From NCBI GenBank assembly GCA_963800395.1, contig CAWDBD010000005.1, forward strand, positions 1-64,000: a stretch of DNA of 64,000 nt, given 5' to 3'. The position numbers and the translations under genes were made by a program. The notes beneath the pieces were generated by a model. The model was not told the origin of the DNA, searched no databases, and saw nothing but the letters and a program-made list of their open reading frames with translations. Of the stretch, positions 1 to 7,301 are shown piece by piece. This DNA comes from DASSBG01 sp963800395 (GTDB lineage: Bacteria > Pseudomonadota > Gammaproteobacteria > Xanthomonadales > Rhodanobacteraceae). Numbering within the stretch: the first letter of the stretch is position 1; the number at the start of each line of letters is the position of its first letter.

Positions 1-373
1 TGAGTGACGGCACCTAGCAAGCGCCACAGGCAGCACGGGCCACAGCACCACGATGGAGCTGCCTGCGAGGAAGCAAATTTGACACCTTGGGATTAAACCC
101 CAAGCAATCTCTCCGGGAGCTGGACCCCACCGAGTTAAAAGCCTCCAAGTGTTCTACTTTGGAAATGTCTGCTTGACGGGGAAGCTTACGATAGTGAATG
201 ACCGCGATGGATCGATGGCTGACGGCCAAGAGCAGTCCGTCGGCTGATGCGAATTCGGGCCGCAATGCGGACGTTCGAGACAGGTGTTCAACGCCTGCAT
301 CTACACCCGATCACCACCACGCTCCTGCTTGATCCAGCTGTTCCGACCGCAAATCTGCAGTTCGCAAGGCACT
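1..373. other. Unassigned left edge, no recognised gene
   Basis: No gene is recognised here. The longest open frame is on the minus strand at 14-265 (83 codons) and shows no known domain or convincing start. The stretch lies downstream of the hipBA pair and may be decayed accessory DNA. Confidence 0.4.
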
Positions 374-1648
374 CTACCCATCACGGTACTTCTCCAAGGC
401 AAACGGGTTCAGGAACTGCCTTCCCCAAAGTAGATTTTTGTCCACCACCGACAGACCGCCCTGCTCGCATACGCTATCCCAGTGCGCGCGGATGCAGGCA
501 AGTTGCCCATCAATCACGTTGCGAGCCTCCTGTTCGGACAAAAGAAACTGCGCCGCCGCCTGCACACAGACATCCAGCCGGGAAAATCGGTTGTTGCCCT
601 GAATCCGCATGGCCTGAGTAGCCTCGTTGCCAGCACGGTTTTGCGGGCAGATGTCATAGGCCGGCGTCAGCGCCAGGTGCTGCCCGTCCCAGAAGGCGGC
701 ATGATTGCGCGCATGGTCGTCAGTATTGCCGCAGAGAATGTTGAAAACCAGCCGCGCGAACAACTCGCGCAAGCTCTGTCTGGGTTGATCAAAGCGATGA
801 CGGACAATCTCGGCCAGTGTTTCGTAGCTGGCGTATGCAGCCATCATTTCATCCAGTTCCAGCAGGGTCAGCGCAGACACCACGGCCCGACGCTGCCAGA
901 TACCAGCCGTCTGATGCGGCCGATCGAACCGCTCGACCAGCAACACATTCCGGCCCGATGCACGTGCCAGCTCAACGGGTGCCACATCCAACCCGGCAAG
1001 TGCGGCCAGGCGCATGGCAATGAACTCGACCTTTACGACACTGTACAAATCCGCACTGCTGGAAAACTTGGCGATTAGCTTGCGCTGGCCACTGTTAATC
1101 AGCGCCTTGGGTCGAGCGCCACCAATTGACGTACCGTGAAGCAGCGCCTGGGCCAATTCCGGCGACAGTGGCAAACCTTTTTCCACCCGCTCGGCCGAGG
1201 CCAGCAGCTCCTCCAGCGTCGCCTGTGAAGCTTGGCGAGGTATGTATTGGCCAGGCGATGCCTGGAAATCCAACGCACCAATGCGATCGGAACCGGATTC
1301 GAGCAGATAGGTCAGCTCGTCCAGTGCGGCAGTATCTGCATTCGGATCACGGCTGCCCAGCAATCGATTGACGATGACACGCCGGCCCCAAGCATCCGGC
1401 GAGGCATCTCGCAGGCAGCCGGGCATGATCAGGCCGGGCAGCAACGGCAGGCTACCGGCCTTGAGCGGCAACTCCGGTACATACAAGGCCATGGCATCGG
1501 GACGTGCCAGATAACTTTGACCGTAGTTGAACTGCAAGCCATGTTCCGTGACCGCAAGCCGACCTGCCGCCACTGGCTCGACCTGACCGGGCAGCCAAAC
1601 CCAGACGTAGGCCTCGTGCGGGATATTTGTGCCGCGCTCAGAAGTCAT
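374..1648 (-). CDS. hipA: HipA-family toxin kinase
   Basis: Serine/threonine kinase toxin of a type II toxin-antitoxin system. Characterised HipA proteins phosphorylate an aminoacyl-tRNA synthetase and cause growth arrest or persistence. At 424 residues it has the usual family length. An N-terminal HipA subdomain spans about 10-110. The kinase core has GARPKALI at 177-184, the ATP-binding lysine in LIAKF (about 194), ERFDR at 239-243, the catalytic loop NTDDHARNH at 308-316 and the metal-binding YDIC at 331-334. All key residues appear intact, so the kinase is predicted active. Its start lies inside the end of the antitoxin gene (11 base overlap), giving translational coupling. The actual target is not visible from sequence. 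Confidence 0.93.
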   Translation of the reverse strand: MTSERGTNIPHEAYVWVWLPGQVEPVAAGRLAVTEHGLQFNYGQSYLARPDAMALYVPELPLKAGSLPLLPGLIMPGCLRDASPDAWGRRVIVNRLLGSRDPNADTAALDELTYLLESGSDRIGALDFQASPGQYIPRQASQATLEELLASAERVEKGLPLSPELAQALLHGTSIGGARPKALINSGQRKLIAKFSSSADLYSVVKVEFIAMRLAALAGLDVAPVELARASGRNVLLVERFDRPHQTAGIWQRRAVVSALTLLELDEMMAAYASYETLAEIVRHRFDQPRQSLRELFARLVFNILCGNTDDHARNHAAFWDGQHLALTPAYDICPQNRAGNEATQAMRIQGNNRFSRLDVCVQAAAQFLLSEQEARNVIDGQLACIRAHWDSVCEQGGLSVVDKNLLWGRQFLNPFALEKYRDG

Positions 1649-1976
1649 CCTTCACCTCCTTTGCTTCCTTGCGCACGGCCTTGGGCAATAGCGCCAGACG
1701 CTCTCGAACCTCCCGTTCGCGGGACCTCAAACCGGCCAGTTCCGGCTCAAACAAGGGCACCCCGACAATGGCTGCCAGCTCGAACGCTACGCCGATTCCG
1801 CAGCGTGGGTCGCCTTTTTCGACCCGGTGGAGCATATCGCGCGATATGCCCGCCCGCTCGGACAACTCCCGAGCAGTCATGTGTCGTTCGATACGGCCGG
1901 CGCGCACCAAACCGCCCAGCAAGGCAAGGGCCTGACGGGTATGGCGGGAATAATTACGGTTTGCGGGCTTGGTCAT
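1638..1976 (-). CDS. hipB: HipB-type XRE antitoxin
   Basis: Antitoxin and autorepressor partner of the HipA kinase downstream. It has 112 residues, with a Cro/C1-type helix-turn-helix at about 35-85 (TARELSERAGISRDMLHRVE). The C-terminal tail is longer and more charged than in E. coli HipB and probably contributes to toxin contact, which is inference. The ATG at 1976 is the first start after the AT-rich promoter and has only a weak ribosome binding site. It is the first gene of the two-gene hipBA unit and is probably autoregulated through the inverted repeat just upstream. Confidence 0.88.
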   Translation of the reverse strand: MTKPANRNYSRHTRQALALLGGLVRAGRIERHMTARELSERAGISRDMLHRVEKGDPRCGIGVAFELAAIVGVPLFEPELAGLRSREREVRERLALLPKAVRKEAKEVKDDF

Positions 1977-1987
1977 ATTTCATAGCG

Positions 1988-2036
1988 TGTCTTACAAAAC
2001 AGACATACTATCTCACATGACTTATATATATGACAA
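1988..2036 (-). promoter_or_regulatory. hipBA promoter with putative HipB operator
   Basis: On the minus strand, TTGTCA (2031-2036) and GATAGT (2007-2012) are separated by 18 bases. Just downstream is the inverted repeat TGTCT-N8-AGACA (1988-2005). E. coli HipB binds TATCC-N8-GGATA, so the same arm length and spacing support an autoregulatory operator over the transcription start. The surrounding DNA is much more AT-rich than the window average. Confidence 0.55.
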
Positions 2037-2113
2037 TTATCTTGATTTTTGGCTTCGGGCTGCCCGCAAGCGGTCGGTCGTGACCGGCTTCGACGGGTCG
2101 GAAGCGGTCCCTT

Positions 2114-2297
2114 CTAGCCCGCATTATTCATCAGCGTTCGTAGCGAGCCGGTTCAAGGGCATGTCCGGCGTGGCTTTCGCGACCGAGCAGTGCGCAGGCG
2201 TAGCCGGCACTACGTCGAGCACGGCGACCAAGTGAAAGCCGCGCCGGGCGTGTCATTGGGCCGGCGCAGTAGAAGGTTGGTGAATAATCCGGGCTAG
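2114..2297. repeat. 184 bp MITE-like element with terminal inverted repeats
   Basis: The ends ctagcccgcattattca (2114-2130) and tgaataatccgggctag (2281-2297) are inverted repeats matching 16 of 17 bases. A second inner pair, ccggcgtggctttc and gaaagccgcgccgg (13 of 14), lets the whole element fold into a long hairpin. There is no room for a transposase and no clear target duplication, so this resembles a non-autonomous miniature element or solo relic. It sits between hipBA and the tRNA genes. Confidence 0.65.
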
Positions 2298-2604
2298 GAC
2301 CCAGGCGCGAGCGCTTGAAAGCGGCGAGCCAGCCGAGCTTGGTAGGCACCTGAAGAAGGTCCAGCGATTGCTGGATCAGGTAGTCAGTCAGCCCGGACTA
2401 TGCAATGTCTGCAGCAAAGTCGGACTCGGGACAGACGGATCATGACATTGAGTGTCAGGGTCATTTTGGCGATATCAGCACTTCATGTGACGCCTCTACC
2501 TGTCGCAGACCCTGTCACACAGCCTCAAGGGACCGATACTCGGTTCGGTGTGGGAGTTTGGCCCGGAAAGCTCACATTGCAGATGTGACACAGACGACTG
2601 TCAC
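2298..2604. other. Non-coding stretch with TGTCAC-type motifs
   Basis: No gene is recognised. Several short TGACA/TGTCA inverted arms occur, for example TGACA-TTGAG-TGTCA near 2443 and TGTGACA-N8-TGTCACA at 2584-2605. Arrays like this occur at the ends of some insertion sequences, so this may be an insertion-sequence remnant. That reading is weak. Confidence 0.3.
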
Positions 2605-2629
2605 AAAAAAAACCTGCATCTGGTGCAGG
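2605..2629 (-). terminator. Rho-independent terminator after tRNA-Met
   Basis: On the minus strand a CCTGCA / TGCAGG stem with a 5-base loop (2613-2629) is followed by eight T (2605-2612). It lies 38 bases past the tRNA 3' end and is correctly oriented to end the tRNA transcript. Confidence 0.8.
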
Positions 2630-2666
2630 CTGTTTCGTTGCAAGGTATTGATTTTAATCTTGAACA

Positions 2667-2743
2667 TGGTGGCTATGGGTGGACTCGAACCACCGACCCC
2701 GGCATTATGAGTGCCGTGCTCTAACCGGCTGAGCTACATAGCC
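2667..2743 (-). tRNA. tRNA-Met (CAT), elongator
   Basis: A 77-base tRNA with encoded CCA (2667-2669). The acceptor strand GGCTATG pairs with CATAGCC, the anticodon stem CGGCA/TGCCG encloses the loop CTCATAA with anticodon CAT, and the T-loop GGTTCGAGTCC is present. The acceptor and D-arm match elongator tRNA-Met rather than initiator tRNA-fMet or tRNA-Ile2. A truncated relative lies 23 bases upstream on the same strand, and a terminator follows. Confidence 0.96.
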
Positions 2744-2766
2744 ATGTTCTGAATTTTACCCTCTTT

Positions 2767-2815
2767 GACCCCAGCATTATGAGTGCTGTGCTCTAACCGG
2801 CTGAGCTACATAGCC
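2767..2815 (-). pseudogene. Truncated tRNA-Met copy (5' 49 bases only)
   Basis: Bases 1-49 of the neighbouring tRNA-Met are repeated here with two differences. The sequence then stops matching at the variable loop, so the T-arm and the 3' acceptor strand are missing. The two differences fall on opposite sides of the anticodon stem (CAGCA/TGCTG instead of CGGCA/TGCCG) and keep the pair. The copy therefore looks like a formerly functional second gene that lost its 3' half. Confidence 0.85.
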
Positions 2816-3003
2816 AAGGGGCCGAGCATTTTAGTGCGCCTGAGCCGCTGGCACAAGATCTGTGCATCACGCTGGTAGCGGGCCTCGCTTGCAAGCTGCC
2901 GGAGCCACGGATCATGGCGGCGTCCGAGCTGCTGACGGATGGCGCTGTTCTGGCGCAGGCTTGCCGCAGTGCTTGCCGCATGTGCTTGAATCGGGGCAGG
3001 CAG
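2806..3003 (-). CDS. Possible small ORF or gene remnant without a normal start
   Basis: A 65-codon open frame on the minus strand has coding-like composition, rich in Gln, Arg and Leu (for example RRHDPWLRQLASEARYQRD). It ends in ATG-TAG contributed by the truncated tRNA copy. No ATG, GTG or TTG start is available; only CTG at 3003 could serve. It may be the tail of a decayed gene or a chance frame antisense to the rppH leader. Confidence 0.25.
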   Translation of the reverse strand: MPAPIQAHAASTAASLRQNSAIRQQLGRRHDPWLRQLASEARYQRDAQILCQRLRRTKMLGPLAM

Positions 3004-3029
3004 TTCTAGAGTGCGGCGACATGGCCGAC

Positions 3030-3557
3030 ATGATTGATACCGATGGTTTTCGCCCGAACGTGGGCATTGTTCTACTCAACGATGATGGGCGCGTGTTCTG
3101 GGCGCGGCGCGTGCGGCGTGATGGCTGGCAGTTTCCGCAGGGCGGCATTGGCTCGGACGAGACGCCGCTGGAGGCGATGTTCCGCGAGCTTGAGGAGGAA
3201 ACCGGCCTGCATGCGCGACATGTGCATGTACTGGGGTCGACCCTGGGCTGGCTCAAGTATCGCCTGCCTCACCGATACGTGCGTCGCAACCAGAAGCCGC
3301 GTTGCATTGGCCAGAAACAGGTGTGGTTTCTGCTGCACCTTGTTGGCGAGGAGCGTCATCTGTGCCTCGATGCCTGCGAGAAGCCGGAGTTCGATTCCTG
3401 GCGCTGGGTGGACTTCTGGTATCCGGCGCGCCACGTGGTCGACTTCAAGCAGGAGGTCTACGAGCGGGCGCTGCGCCAGTTCGTGCCGCTGGTCGAGGAC
3501 GCCTGCGAGGTGGCGCTGGCCAATTCCTCGCGCGAGTACGAGTCGGTCACCGGATAG
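3030..3557 (+). CDS. rppH: RNA pyrophosphohydrolase
   Basis: Nudix hydrolase that removes pyrophosphate from the 5' triphosphate end of mRNA and so triggers RNase E decay. It has 175 residues. The family signature start MIDTDGFRPNVGIVL is intact, followed by the Nudix box with REL-EEETGL near residues 40-62 and the conserved KPRCIGQKQVWFLL segment. The ATG at 3030 is preferred over the in-frame ATG at 3021 because relatives begin MIDxDGxRPNVG. It stands alone, downstream of the tRNA-Met locus on the opposite strand. Confidence 0.94.
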   Translation: MIDTDGFRPNVGIVLLNDDGRVFWARRVRRDGWQFPQGGIGSDETPLEAMFRELEEETGLHARHVHVLGSTLGWLKYRLPHRYVRRNQKPRCIGQKQVWFLLHLVGEERHLCLDACEKPEFDSWRWVDFWYPARHVVDFKQEVYERALRQFVPLVEDACEVALANSSREYESVTG

Positions 3558-3653
3558 CTGCCGCGCTGCGGACGCGTCGATCTGCCTGCGCGTCAGCCCT
3601 GCGGCCGCGCGCCGTGCCGCCAGCCAGGGCCTGAACATCCCTCCTGAATACAG

Positions 3654-3682
3654 TTGACAACCATTCGCATTTGCGTTTGAAT
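3654..3682 (+). promoter_or_regulatory. Candidate bfd promoter
   Basis: A consensus TTGACA at 3654-3659 is followed after 17 bases by TTGAAT (4 of 6 to TATAAT). Transcription would begin at about the bfd ATG at 3689, implying a leaderless or very short-leader mRNA. No convincing Fur box was found. Confidence 0.35.
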
Positions 3683-3688
3683 GCACGC

Positions 3689-3898
3689 ATGATCGTTTGT
3701 GTCTGCAATGCACTGTCCGAGTCGGACATTCACCAGAAGGTGGCCGAGGGCCTGCGCAACTTTGATGCCTTGCGTTCGGAGACCGGCTGCTCGGACTGTT
3801 GTGGCTGCTGCGAAACCGCGGCCAGGCGGGTGTTTGCCGACGCCCAGGCCGCGCAGCATCGGCCGTTCGCCCTGCCGCTGGCTGCCGTCGCAGCCTGA
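3689..3898 (+). CDS. bfd: Bacterioferritin-associated ferredoxin
   Basis: Small [2Fe-2S] protein of 69 residues that reduces bacterioferritin to release stored iron. It begins MIVCVCNALSESDI, giving the first Cys pair (C4, C6). The second pair lies in CSDCCGCC, which is richer in cysteines than the usual CxxC, so the exact ligands are uncertain. The family helix-turn-helix fold fits the length. An in-frame upstream ATG at 3671 would add six residues that relatives lack. The bacterioferritin gene follows 77 bases downstream on the same strand. Confidence 0.88.
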   Translation: MIVCVCNALSESDIHQKVAEGLRNFDALRSETGCSDCCGCCETAARRVFADAQAAQHRPFALPLAAVAA

Positions 3899-3915
3899 AT
3901 CACGCGGGCCACTTA

Positions 3916-3943
3916 TTCACTGGCGAGGCGTTCGCGTTATAGT
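3916..3943 (+). promoter_or_regulatory. Candidate bfr promoter
   Basis: TTCACT (3916-3921) and TATAGT (3938-3943) are spaced 16 bases apart and lie 32 bases before the bfr ATG. Each hexamer is a moderate match, so bfr may be transcribed separately as well as with bfd. Confidence 0.35.
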
Positions 3944-3975
3944 CGAGCGCGTTTTTCGCATACCCGGAGCAGGCC

Positions 3976-4440
3976 ATGAAAGGCGACGCCAAAGTCATCG
4001 AACAGCTGAACACCGTGCTGGCCAACGAGTTGACGGCCATCAACCAGTACTTCCTGCATTCACGCATGTACGGCAACTGGGGCTACAAGGCGCTGGAGGA
4101 GCACGAGTACCAGGAATCGATCGACGAGATGAAGCACGCCGACCAGCTGATCGAGCGCATCCTGTTTCTGGATGGCCTGCCCAATCTGCAGAAGCTCAAC
4201 AAGCTGCTGATCGGCGAGTCACCCCGCGAGGTGCTGGCCTGCGACCTGAAGCTGGAACAGGCTGCCGTGCCGGATCTCAAGGACGGCATCGCGCTGTGCG
4301 AGAAGCTGGGTGACTATGTCAGCCGCGAGCTGTTCGAATCGATACTCGCCTCCGAGGAGGAGCATATCGACTGGCTGGAAACCCAGCTCGATCTGATCGA
4401 AAAACTCAGCGAAGAGCGCTATCTGGCCGAAAAGCTGTAA
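3976..4440 (+). CDS. bfr: Bacterioferritin
   Basis: Haem-containing 24-subunit iron-storage ferritin of 154 residues, the standard length. All di-iron ferroxidase ligands are in register: E18, E51, H54, E94, E127 and H130. Met52, the interfacial haem ligand that separates true bacterioferritins from plain ferritins, is present. It is a cytoplasmic four-helix bundle. It lies directly downstream of bfd, the physiological reductant, so the two form an iron store-and-release pair. Confidence 0.96.
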   Translation: MKGDAKVIEQLNTVLANELTAINQYFLHSRMYGNWGYKALEEHEYQESIDEMKHADQLIERILFLDGLPNLQKLNKLLIGESPREVLACDLKLEQAAVPDLKDGIALCEKLGDYVSRELFESILASEEEHIDWLETQLDLIEKLSEERYLAEKL

Positions 4441-4448
4441 CTACGCCC

Positions 4449-6410
4449 TCAGGCGCTGGCGGCGAAGCGGTAGTTCAGCGAGCGTGACGGGTGCGCCAGG
4501 CTGTGGCCCTGGGCATAGTCCACGCCGCTGGCCTCGAGACGGCGCAACTGGCTGTGCTCTTCGACCTGGGTTGCGATAATGGCGATGTCGCGCGCGTGCG
4601 CGATGGGAACCAGGGCCCCCGGCTTGTCGTTGAGGCTGGGAGCCAACTTGATGTAGTCGAGCGGCAGTGCATCCAGCAATTGCGCCGCGCGCAGCCCGCG
4701 ATCCACACCGCTCAGGCACAGACCCACGCCCAGCGCCTTGATCCGCGGCGCCACCCGCAGCAGTTCGCGTGGTGAATCGCTGATGTCATCGCAGCGGAAC
4801 TCCAGCACCAGCCGCGCCCCACGTGCACCATACCGACGCAGGCGTTCGCCCAGACGGGCCGGGTAGTCGCATTCATTGAGGCTTTCGCTGGACTGGCTGA
4901 TGAACAGATGCAGGGGGCGCGTCTGGCGTTGATGCTCGGCCAGCAGCTTCAGGCCCGCGTCCAGGCTCCACAGGTCCAGATTGGGCACCAGACCGGCGCG
5001 CCGCGCCAGTGGCAGCAACTCCGCCGCCGTATGCACGAAGCCGTGGTTGTCACGCAGTCGAACCAGTGCCTGGTATTGCGGCATGTGACCACCGCCGAGG
5101 TCGACAATGGCCTGGAAGACCAGATGCATGCGCTCATTGCGCAGCGCGTTTTCCAGCATCAGCGGATCGAGGCAACCGTCGCCGTTGTCATGCCAGCCGA
5201 TCTGGCCCGGACCGGCGGCGCGGCGCGCGCGGTAGGCGCTGTTGAGCACGGCGTCCGCCTCATCCAGATCCTCGCTGAGGATGCAACCGCCCATGGAGAC
5301 CGTGAGCGGCAGTGCACGTGCGCCGAAGCGCTCGCTGCGTATGTTGCCCATCAACTCCTGCGCCAGGGCATGCATGTTCTCGCGCCCGCGGTCGCGGCAC
5401 AGCAGCAGGAAGCCGGCGCCATTCTCGCCAAGCATGTCCCCGGGCTCCAGGCACTGGGCAATGAGTTGACCCAACTGTGCGTGGATGGCGCGACGCTCGG
5501 CGGCAGAGTATTCCCGCTTGAGCGCGTCCAGCTTGTCGATGGCAATATCGAGCAGGCCACCGCGCTGGGCTTCGGTACTGTTGAGGCAAGCCTCGAGCCG
5601 GTCCAGAAGCCACGCGCGTCGATAGTGCCCCGGGTTGCCGAAGTCCGGGAGTGCCTGACTATCGTCTGAGCCGGTCTGTGCCAAGCGACGCTGCAGATCA
5701 GCAATCAACTGCTCCGGGGACTGGGCCATCGACACGACATCGCTGACCCCGGCCTCCGGCAGTTCACCTGGCACCAGATGCACGATCGGCAGATCGGCGC
5801 AGTCCTCGCGTTCGCGGATCATGCTGGCCAGGTCAGCGCTGTCGCACACCTTCATGTGCATGTTGAGCGCAATCAGGTTCGGGCTGAAGCGGGTCAGCTG
5901 CTCGAGCACTGCCAGAGGCTCGGGCAAGTGCAAGACCTCGAAGTCAGGCTCGGCTTCCAGGCTTGGCAGGACACGGTGTGCCTCCTCTGCTGACAGGCCC
6001 ACCACAAGGATACGGGCGCGCTGCTGACCGGCCAGGCGCTGGTGTGCCTGGTCCACGGCACCGGGCTGCTCGGCTTGCGGCGAGGGCAAAAGCTTCTGCA
6101 GGTGCTCGGTGAGCGCTGCAACCAGCGCCGTGGTGCCGCTGTCGGGAACACGGGTCCGAGTCAGAGCCGGTGTCAGCGCGGTCTGGATTGCAAGCAACTG
6201 CTCCTGAAGCGACACATGGCCGAGTTGCCGGTGCTGATTGGCCAGCTGACCCAGTTCGGCGTGGATGCGCAGCATGACATTGATGTCCCAACCCTGGCGG
6301 CATTGGCTGAACAGTTCACCGATCAGTCGGCGCAGGTGGTGCGTCAGGTGCTGAAGTGTCACCTGACTGCTGTCGGGATCGAGCGACGTTACGGCTTTTG
6401 AGCTGTTCAA
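4449..6410 (-). CDS. Degenerate REC-GGDEF-EAL protein (FimX-like c-di-GMP effector)
   Basis: Multi-domain signalling protein with an N-terminal helical (Hpt-like) stretch, a receiver-like domain, GGDEF and EAL. Every catalytic signature is altered. The receiver Asp position reads LIALNMHM, GGDEF reads NGAGF (in GENGAGFLLL), and EAL reads QAL (in YQALVRL). It is therefore unlikely to make or cleave c-di-GMP and more likely binds it, as FimX-type proteins of pseudomonads and xanthomonads do in type IV pilus control; that role is inference. The start is taken as TTG 6410, with GGAG 7 bases upstream and a good promoter just before it. The open frame continues to an ATG at 6509, but that lies upstream of the promoter. 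Confidence 0.8.
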   Translation of the reverse strand: MNSSKAVTSLDPDSSQVTLQHLTHHLRRLIGELFSQCRQGWDINVMLRIHAELGQLANQHRQLGHVSLQEQLLAIQTALTPALTRTRVPDSGTTALVAALTEHLQKLLPSPQAEQPGAVDQAHQRLAGQQRARILVVGLSAEEAHRVLPSLEAEPDFEVLHLPEPLAVLEQLTRFSPNLIALNMHMKVCDSADLASMIREREDCADLPIVHLVPGELPEAGVSDVVSMAQSPEQLIADLQRRLAQTGSDDSQALPDFGNPGHYRRAWLLDRLEACLNSTEAQRGGLLDIAIDKLDALKREYSAAERRAIHAQLGQLIAQCLEPGDMLGENGAGFLLLCRDRGRENMHALAQELMGNIRSERFGARALPLTVSMGGCILSEDLDEADAVLNSAYRARRAAGPGQIGWHDNGDGCLDPLMLENALRNERMHLVFQAIVDLGGGHMPQYQALVRLRDNHGFVHTAAELLPLARRAGLVPNLDLWSLDAGLKLLAEHQRQTRPLHLFISQSSESLNECDYPARLGERLRRYGARGARLVLEFRCDDISDSPRELLRVAPRIKALGVGLCLSGVDRGLRAAQLLDALPLDYIKLAPSLNDKPGALVPIAHARDIAIIATQVEEHSQLRRLEASGVDYAQGHSLAHPSRSLNYRFAASA

Positions 6411-6437
6411 GGGAACGCTCCGCACAGGGTTCTGCTG

Positions 6438-6476
6438 ACTATACTCGGAGTCTTCATGAATGTGAAACAGTTCACA
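6438..6476 (-). promoter_or_regulatory. Promoter overlapped by a perfect CRP/Clp-type site
   Basis: On the minus strand, TTCACA (6461-6466) and TATAGT (6438-6443) are 17 bases apart, each 5 of 6 to consensus. The start would be near A6431, leaving a 20-base leader to the TTG. TGTGAAACAGTTCACA (6461-6476) is an exact TGTGA-N6-TCACA palindrome covering the -35. In xanthomonads the CRP homologue Clp uses this motif and is itself controlled by c-di-GMP. Confidence 0.7.
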
Positions 6477-6509
6477 CTTTGAACGCAAGCCCGCCTGGCG
6501 ACCTGCCAA

Positions 6510-6725
6510 GGACCTTCCGCGCTGGGAGCCCGGTTCGAAACGTTATATAAATCCGCAGCTTATCTGCATATCGTAGTTGCAGTGCCGGATTGCAACCGGC
6601 GCACAGACAGGCGATGCCCCTGCCCGGCCGGCCCTGATTGACCGAAAGTGGCATCGACACCCGGTGCGCCGCAGCCGGGCGTGTCATCTCGGCAGCGCAG
6701 CAGGTGCCGGCTGGAATATGACGAA
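6510..6725. other. Intergenic region between hemJ and the GGDEF-EAL gene
   Basis: Nothing supportable was found: no tRNA, terminator or open frame beyond chance. A short AT-rich patch lies near 6541-6570. Confidence 0.4.
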
Positions 6726-7157
6726 CTAGAAGGGCTTCACCACCACAAGCACCACAATGGCAATCAGGAGCAGCGACGGTATCTCGTTGAACAGCCGCAG
6801 CCAGCGGCTGGAATAGCGCACGTCATCGCGGGCAAACTGCCCGGTCATGCGAACCAGCATGAGGTGGTAGGCAATCAGCACAAGCACCAGCAGCAGCTTG
6901 GCCTGCAACCAGTAATTGTGGGCCACATACCCGGGCACATGTTGCTGCCACCAGCCCAGCAGGGCCAGGCCGAAAGTGACAGCCAGCATGCCGCCAATGT
7001 GGGTAATCATGAGCAGACGCCGCTGCATCACTTTCAGGCGTTCGCGAATCACCGCTTCACCGGCCTCGGCATGATAGATAAACAAGCGCGGCAGGTAGAA
7101 CAGGCCGGCAAACCAGGTAACAACGAAAATGATGTGAAAGGCCTTGAGCCAGAGCAT
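6726..7157 (-). CDS. hemJ: Protoporphyrinogen IX oxidase HemJ
   Basis: Integral membrane enzyme that oxidises protoporphyrinogen IX to protoporphyrin IX, the penultimate step of haem synthesis. It has 143 residues with four or five membrane segments. The start MLWLKAFHIIFVVTWFAGLFYLPRL carries the conserved His8 and matches family N-termini, which is why ATG 7157 is chosen over upstream in-frame starts. The conserved region around QRRLLMITHIGG and the NYWLQAKLLLV segment are present. It stands alone here; other haem genes lie at 22.9-26.2 kb and 33.7-34.8 kb. Confidence 0.9.
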   Translation of the reverse strand: MLWLKAFHIIFVVTWFAGLFYLPRLFIYHAEAGEAVIRERLKVMQRRLLMITHIGGMLAVTFGLALLGWWQQHVPGYVAHNYWLQAKLLLVLVLIAYHLMLVRMTGQFARDDVRYSSRWLRLFNEIPSLLLIAIVVLVVVKPF

Positions 7158-7301
7158 GGCGCATGTCCGGAGAGCAGTGAGGTCAGACCATAGTGTCACG
7201 TAGCCTGGCAATTTTGCCACTTTGCCAGAAAAACACTGCGCGCCGCGCATGTAGAATGGCAAAATGACACACCACGCAGATCGTCTCATGAGAGCAGTTC
7301 A

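Noticed and set aside
2400..2604. Complete insertion sequence
   Set aside because: Only short TGTCA motifs; no transposase frame.
2114..2815. Integrated phage or genomic island using the tRNA-Met 3' end
   Set aside because: The duplicated part is the tRNA 5' half, not the 3' end, and no integrase is present.
3651..3690. Fur box at bfd
   Set aside because: The short palindromes there do not match the 19 bp Fur consensus well enough.
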